Assembly (NCBI GenBank): GCA_023248415.1
Contig: JAHFEP010000138.1
Coordinates: 1-7,722, forward strand
Direction: 5' to 3'
DNA length: 7,722 nt
Source: Nitrospirota bacterium
GTDB lineage: Bacteria > Nitrospirota > CAKKRA01 > 9FT-COMBO-42-15
This document shows positions 4,911 through 7,722 of the stretch, piece after piece (position 1 is the stretch's first letter; each line of letters opens with the position of its first letter). The position numbers and the translations under genes are program-made. The notes beneath the pieces are model-generated. The model made no database searches, had not been told where the DNA came from, and saw only the letters and a program-made list of their open reading frames with translations.

Positions 4911-6665
4911 TCACCCTATCATCACCTTCTCTTCAGGGTAATAATAGTATCTCTTAACCACCTTTTGGCCGACTAAAAGCGCCAGTGTCAATGGTCCTAT
5001 CCTGCCCATATACATCATAAGTGAAATTAATAATTTCCCTGCATCTGAAAGATGCGGTGTAAGTCCTGTGCTAAGGCCTACTGTGCCAAAGGCAGATACT
5101 ACTTCAAACAATATATTTATAAACGGCGACTTCTCAATAATAAAAAGCATAAAGGCAATAACTGCAACAGCAATCTGGGCTATAAATAACAGGGCAAAGG
5201 ATTTCTGCACTGCATCCTGCGGTATGGTCCGCTCAAAAAGCTCAGGCACATCCTTTCCCGAAAGCCACCCCCTTGCAGTGGAGAAAAGTATTGCTGCGGT
5301 TGTAGTCTTAATGCCGCCGCCTGTGCTGCCAGGTGATGCGCCAATAAACATCAGGATTACCATGATAAAGAGGGTGCCGTTTGACAGTGCCTCCATATTA
5401 ATTGTATTAAAACCGGCTGTCCGTGTTGTAACAGACTGGAAATAGGATGTAAGGAGCTTTTCATGCCATGGAAGATTCTGAAGCTGGCCGCTGACTTCCG
5501 AGACAAATATTAATACTGTGCCTGCAATAATAAGAAACAGCGATACAGCAACTACAACCCTTGTCTGAAGGCCGAGGTGTCTGCGGTGCTGTCTTTTAAG
5601 GAAATAACTCTGAAGATTCACAAGCACAGGAAAACCAATGCCGCCGAGGATAATCAATGTTGTAATAACAAGGTTTACAATAATATCGCCCCTGTACACC
5701 TCAAGGTTATTTGAAAACAGCGAAAAACCTGCGTTGCAAAAGGCAGAGATTGAATGAAACAGTGCATTATAGGCTGACCATGATATTCCCTTCCCCTCTG
5801 CGTAGAACCTGAAAAAGAGTATAAATGCGCCTGCCAGCTCTATTGCAATTGTAAGGTTAAATATCCTTTTAATCAGATCCATAATCTCGCCCATGCCTGT
5901 AAAATCCAGAACATCCTGCATAACCATCCTGTCCCTTATTCCAAAGCCCCTGCCGAATATTGTTGCAAAGAACGCAGAAAAGGTCATTATACCTAAGCCT
6001 CCGAGCTGGATAAAGATTAAGATTATTATCTGGCCAAAGGTTGTAAAATATGTGCCTGTATCAACAACAGCAAGGCCGGTAACACAGGTGGCAGAGGTAA
6101 TAGTAAAGAGCGCATCTATAAACTTAACTCCCTTTCCGCCGGTAGTTGCTGCCGGGAGCATTAGCAATATTGTCCCTGCAAGTATGGCTGCAAGGAAACT
6201 GTAAGCCAGTGTCTGTGCAGGTTTTATATTGAGATTTACAAAGAATCCCTTTACTGTCCTTCGTTCAAGAAGAAATTTTAATATAAGATACATCCTTGAA
6301 AAAAGGAGATATATCTTTGTGATAAGGAGTATGTCAAGCAGGGGTGGAAACTCCGGAAAGAAAAAGAGCTCAATAAACAGGCTCACAAGATAAAGAGAGA
6401 GAAACCCCATCCAGACCCAGTCAGGCCAGTGCCTCTTGATAAAAAGCGCCTTTTCTGTTGCTATAAAGAACTTAAGGGTATTCTCTAATAGAAAAGAAAA
6501 AAGAACAAAGAGGTCAAAGTAGAAAATAAAATTCTTTATCCTCTGCGGGACTATAAAACCGTATTCTAGAATCAGGGATGATAGTATTGCAACTATTACA
6601 AGGAACATAAAGCTGTTCATCCCGATTATATATTTTCTGTATTCTTGTTTGTAATTAACACCCAT
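4911..6665 (-). CDS. ktrB: KtrB/TrkH-type potassium transporter pore subunit with extra N-terminal membrane domain
   Basis: This 584-residue inner-membrane protein forms the K+ pore. The core (about 145-584) has four M1-P-M2 units. The selectivity-filter loops are TCVTGL (193-198), CNAGFS (310-315), RTAGFNT (415-421) and FGTVGLSTG (526-534), each keeping the central glycine. The gating-loop motif GASPGSTGGGIKTTT (442-456) and an arginine in MGRIGPLT (553-560) are typical of the superfamily. The core length (about 440) fits KtrB better than TrkH (about 483), and the partner is a single-RCK KtrA, so I prefer Ktr. About 145 extra residues precede the core and contain four probable helices (about 16-36, 45-67, 82-104 and 109-133), the last ending in basic residues (SRMYLILKFLLERR). 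The ATG at 6663-6665 has only a weak ribosome site; an ATG at 6618-6620 is possible and would keep all four helices. First gene of the minus-strand run. Confidence 0.93.
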   Translation of the reverse strand: MGVNYKQEYRKYIIGMNSFMFLVIVAILSSLILEYGFIVPQRIKNFIFYFDLFVLFSFLLENTLKFFIATEKALFIKRHWPDWVWMGFLSLYLVSLFIELFFFPEFPPLLDILLITKIYLLFSRMYLILKFLLERRTVKGFFVNLNIKPAQTLAYSFLAAILAGTILLMLPAATTGGKGVKFIDALFTITSATCVTGLAVVDTGTYFTTFGQIIILIFIQLGGLGIMTFSAFFATIFGRGFGIRDRMVMQDVLDFTGMGEIMDLIKRIFNLTIAIELAGAFILFFRFYAEGKGISWSAYNALFHSISAFCNAGFSLFSNNLEVYRGDIIVNLVITTLIILGGIGFPVLVNLQSYFLKRQHRRHLGLQTRVVVAVSLFLIIAGTVLIFVSEVSGQLQNLPWHEKLLTSYFQSVTTRTAGFNTINMEALSNGTLFIMVILMFIGASPGSTGGGIKTTTAAILFSTARGWLSGKDVPELFERTIPQDAVQKSFALLFIAQIAVAVIAFMLFIIEKSPFINILFEVVSAFGTVGLSTGLTPHLSDAGKLLISLMMYMGRIGPLTLALLVGQKVVKRYYYYPEEKVMIG

Positions 6666-6706
6666 AGGTTTTACTAAGGCAACTGGTTTTTACACTTACC
6701 ATCCAT

Positions 6707-6787
6707 TCACCCTCCCCTTTATCCCCTCCCATCAAGGGAGGGGAAATAAAGAGTCCCCTCTCCCCTTGCGGGAGAGGGTTAGGGTGA
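6707..6787. repeat. REP-like double-hairpin GC-rich palindrome
   Basis: Two perfect hairpins stand side by side. CCCCTCCC (6723-6730) pairs with GGGAGGGG (6736-6743) over loop ATCAA, and CCCTCTCCC (6756-6764) pairs with GGGAGAGGG (6770-6778) over loop CTTGC. An outer pair, TCACCCT (6707-6713) with AGGGTGA (6781-6787), encloses both and would make a three-way junction. This composition matches dispersed intergenic palindromes seen in many bacterial genomes. No open reading frame fits. Confidence 0.7.
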
Positions 6788-6815
6788 GGGGACAACTTTA
6801 TGTTGCCCCTTTTTT
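6788..6815 (+). terminator. Terminator-like hairpin facing right, with no gene to end
   Basis: GGGG-A-CAAC (6788-6796) pairs with GTTG-CCCC (6802-6809) with one bulged A and a five-base loop, followed by six Ts (6810-6815). The T tract makes it a plus-strand terminator, but both neighbours are on the minus strand. On the minus strand the hairpin is followed by CTCACCC rather than Ts. It abuts the palindrome at 6707-6787 and may belong to it. Confidence 0.5.
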
Positions 6816-6837
6816 CAGCTAATGATTAAAATAAATA

Positions 6838-7722
6838 TTACTCCCTATCATGTCCATTGCCGCCTCCCTGCTTTTTCTGAAGCATATAGTGGCGGGTCTG
6901 GTGTACGAATGCCTCAAGCCTTGTTGTGCTGTTTGTATCCTTCTGTCCGTCATAAGCCATATTCAGGCATGGGATATCATTATACTCCTCCCTGAATCTT
7001 TTCAGGACTGCGCCAACTATAGTTCCCGGCATACAGGTAAACGGCATTACATTTACTATACCGCTTACTCCCTTTTTATAAAAATCAACTGCCTTGCCAA
7101 CGCTCAATACCGCCTCTCCTTCAAAGCTCTTGTGAATATAGGAGCCTGCAAGCCCTATTGTCTCTTTAATAGAAGGCTCATGGCTGTTTTTCAGGCTACG
7201 TTCAAACGGCTTAATAATCTTATGCTCATCCCTCCTCTGAATCATGTTGGTAAGATAGAGTTTAAGATAGGAGCCGTAACTCTTTTTCTTGAGGCTGCGC
7301 TCCATAGAGGTAAAATTAGTATAAAAGAACCATTCTGTAATCGGCGGCAGCCAAGCCTCACCGCCGAGGGATTCTATCTTTTTTACTATATTCTCATTTG
7401 AAAATCTATTGCTTCTAAGATATATCTCGCCGACAATTCCGATAACAGGCTTCTCCGTCATATCCACCTGAATATCGTCAAAACGCGCCGCTGCCTCGTC
7501 CATTAGGGGTAAAATCCCCTGATTGCCTTTTATAGCCTCGTATATCCTTTTTAAATAATATTGATAAATCTCGTCTGACTCGCCTTTATTTCTTTCATAA
7601 GGCCTTGTCTCGCGCAGCCTCTTTTCAAGGATATCTATCGCAACAATACCCTGCCATGCCATTCTTATAAATTTATCTCCTGCAACGCCAAGATGTTTAT
7701 AAAAATCTTCATCCTGATTCGG
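6838..7722 (-). CDS. 2-hydroxyacyl-CoA dehydratase (HgdB/DUF2229-related) protein, C-terminal part
   Basis: These are the last 294 residues of a larger protein whose 5' end is beyond the window. The frame stays open to 7722 and the methionine at 7660-7662 is internal (PNQDEDFYKHLGVAGDKFIR precedes it and fits the family). Recognisable segments, numbered from the first visible residue, are PVIGIVGEIYLRSNRFSNEN (92-111), GGEAWLPPITEW (120-131), GIVNVMPFTCMPGTIV (221-236) and PCLNMAYDGQKDTN (251-264), followed by the LEAFVHQ region. These belong to the acyl-CoA dehydratase activase-related family, homologous to the iron-sulphur subunits of 2-hydroxyglutaryl-CoA dehydratase and benzoyl-CoA reductase. 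The cysteine in MPFTCMPG (C230) is a probable cluster ligand. The substrate is unknown, since this family also occurs in organisms lacking those pathways, usually beside an activase gene that should lie to the right. The stop is TAA at 6838-6840. No intrinsic terminator on its own strand is evident. Confidence 0.88.
   Translation of the reverse strand, partial: PNQDEDFYKHLGVAGDKFIRMAWQGIVAIDILEKRLRETRPYERNKGESDEIYQYYLKRIYEAIKGNQGILPLMDEAAARFDDIQVDMTEKPVIGIVGEIYLRSNRFSNENIVKKIESLGGEAWLPPITEWFFYTNFTSMERSLKKKSYGSYLKLYLTNMIQRRDEHKIIKPFERSLKNSHEPSIKETIGLAGSYIHKSFEGEAVLSVGKAVDFYKKGVSGIVNVMPFTCMPGTIVGAVLKRFREEYNDIPCLNMAYDGQKDTNSTTRLEAFVHQTRHYMLQKKQGGGNGHDRE

Noticed and set aside
5068..6204. Plus-strand open frames opposite ktrB
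   Set aside because: All four pore loops of KtrB are encoded on the minus strand here, and the antisense frames show no family pattern.
6850..7401. Plus-strand open frame of 183 codons opposite the HgdB-like gene
   Set aside because: The minus strand carries clear family motifs throughout this stretch; the plus-strand translation is incoherent.
7660..7662. ATG as the true start of the HgdB-like gene
   Set aside because: The frame continues open to the window edge, and the 20 residues upstream fit the family, so this Met is internal.

Overview
The window is about 7.7 kb of moderately AT-rich bacterial chromosome carrying ordinary housekeeping genes: two leucine tRNAs, argB, a potassium-uptake pair and a 2-hydroxyacyl-CoA dehydratase-like protein. 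A cbb3-oxidase-like membrane protein and a THEP1-type NTPase complete the set. The mix of a benzoyl/hydroxyglutaryl-CoA dehydratase-type protein, KtrA/KtrB-type K+ uptake and arginine-sensitive-type ArgB suggests an anaerobic or microaerophilic lineage such as Nitrospirota (Thermodesulfovibrionia-like) or Desulfobacterota. That placement is inference from gene style, not proof. No phage, plasmid, IS transposase or CRISPR array is visible.

Layout. 1-328 (minus): the start of a HigA-type antitoxin gene, preceded by only the C-terminal half of a HigB/Gp49-type toxin gene. 426-512 (minus): tRNA-Leu(CAA). 566-1411 (plus): a membrane protein built from two copies of a heme-copper-oxidase-like four-helix unit; it is the only clear protein gene on the plus strand. 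1403-1441: a long perfect palindrome that serves as a shared terminator and contains both facing stop codons. 1433-2296 (minus): argB, transcribed behind tRNA-Leu(GAG) (2327-2411) from a good promoter at 2427-2456.

2543-6665 (minus) is a run of four genes in the order ktrB/trkH-like, ktrA/trkA-like, an unknown two-helix membrane protein that starts on the base after the ktrA stop codon, and a THEP1-like NTPase with a cysteine-rich N-terminal extension. 6838-7722 (minus): the C-terminal part of an HgdB-like protein that runs off the window.

The K+ transporter is a pore subunit (KtrB-like, with an extra N-terminal membrane domain) plus a cytosolic nucleotide-binding gate subunit (KtrA-like). 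The unknown membrane protein is probably translationally coupled to KtrA, which makes it a candidate accessory component. The intergenic gaps of this cluster hold three unrelated elements: a nested palindrome with 13-bp terminal inverted repeats (3235-3331), a tract of 7-bp repeats that folds back on itself (4757-4880) and a double-hairpin GC-rich palindrome (6707-6815). These look like dispersed non-coding repeat families. I see no complete new defence or mobile system; the most interesting points are the duplicated oxidase-like protein, the coupled KtrA partner, the NTPase N-terminal domain and the intergenic elements.
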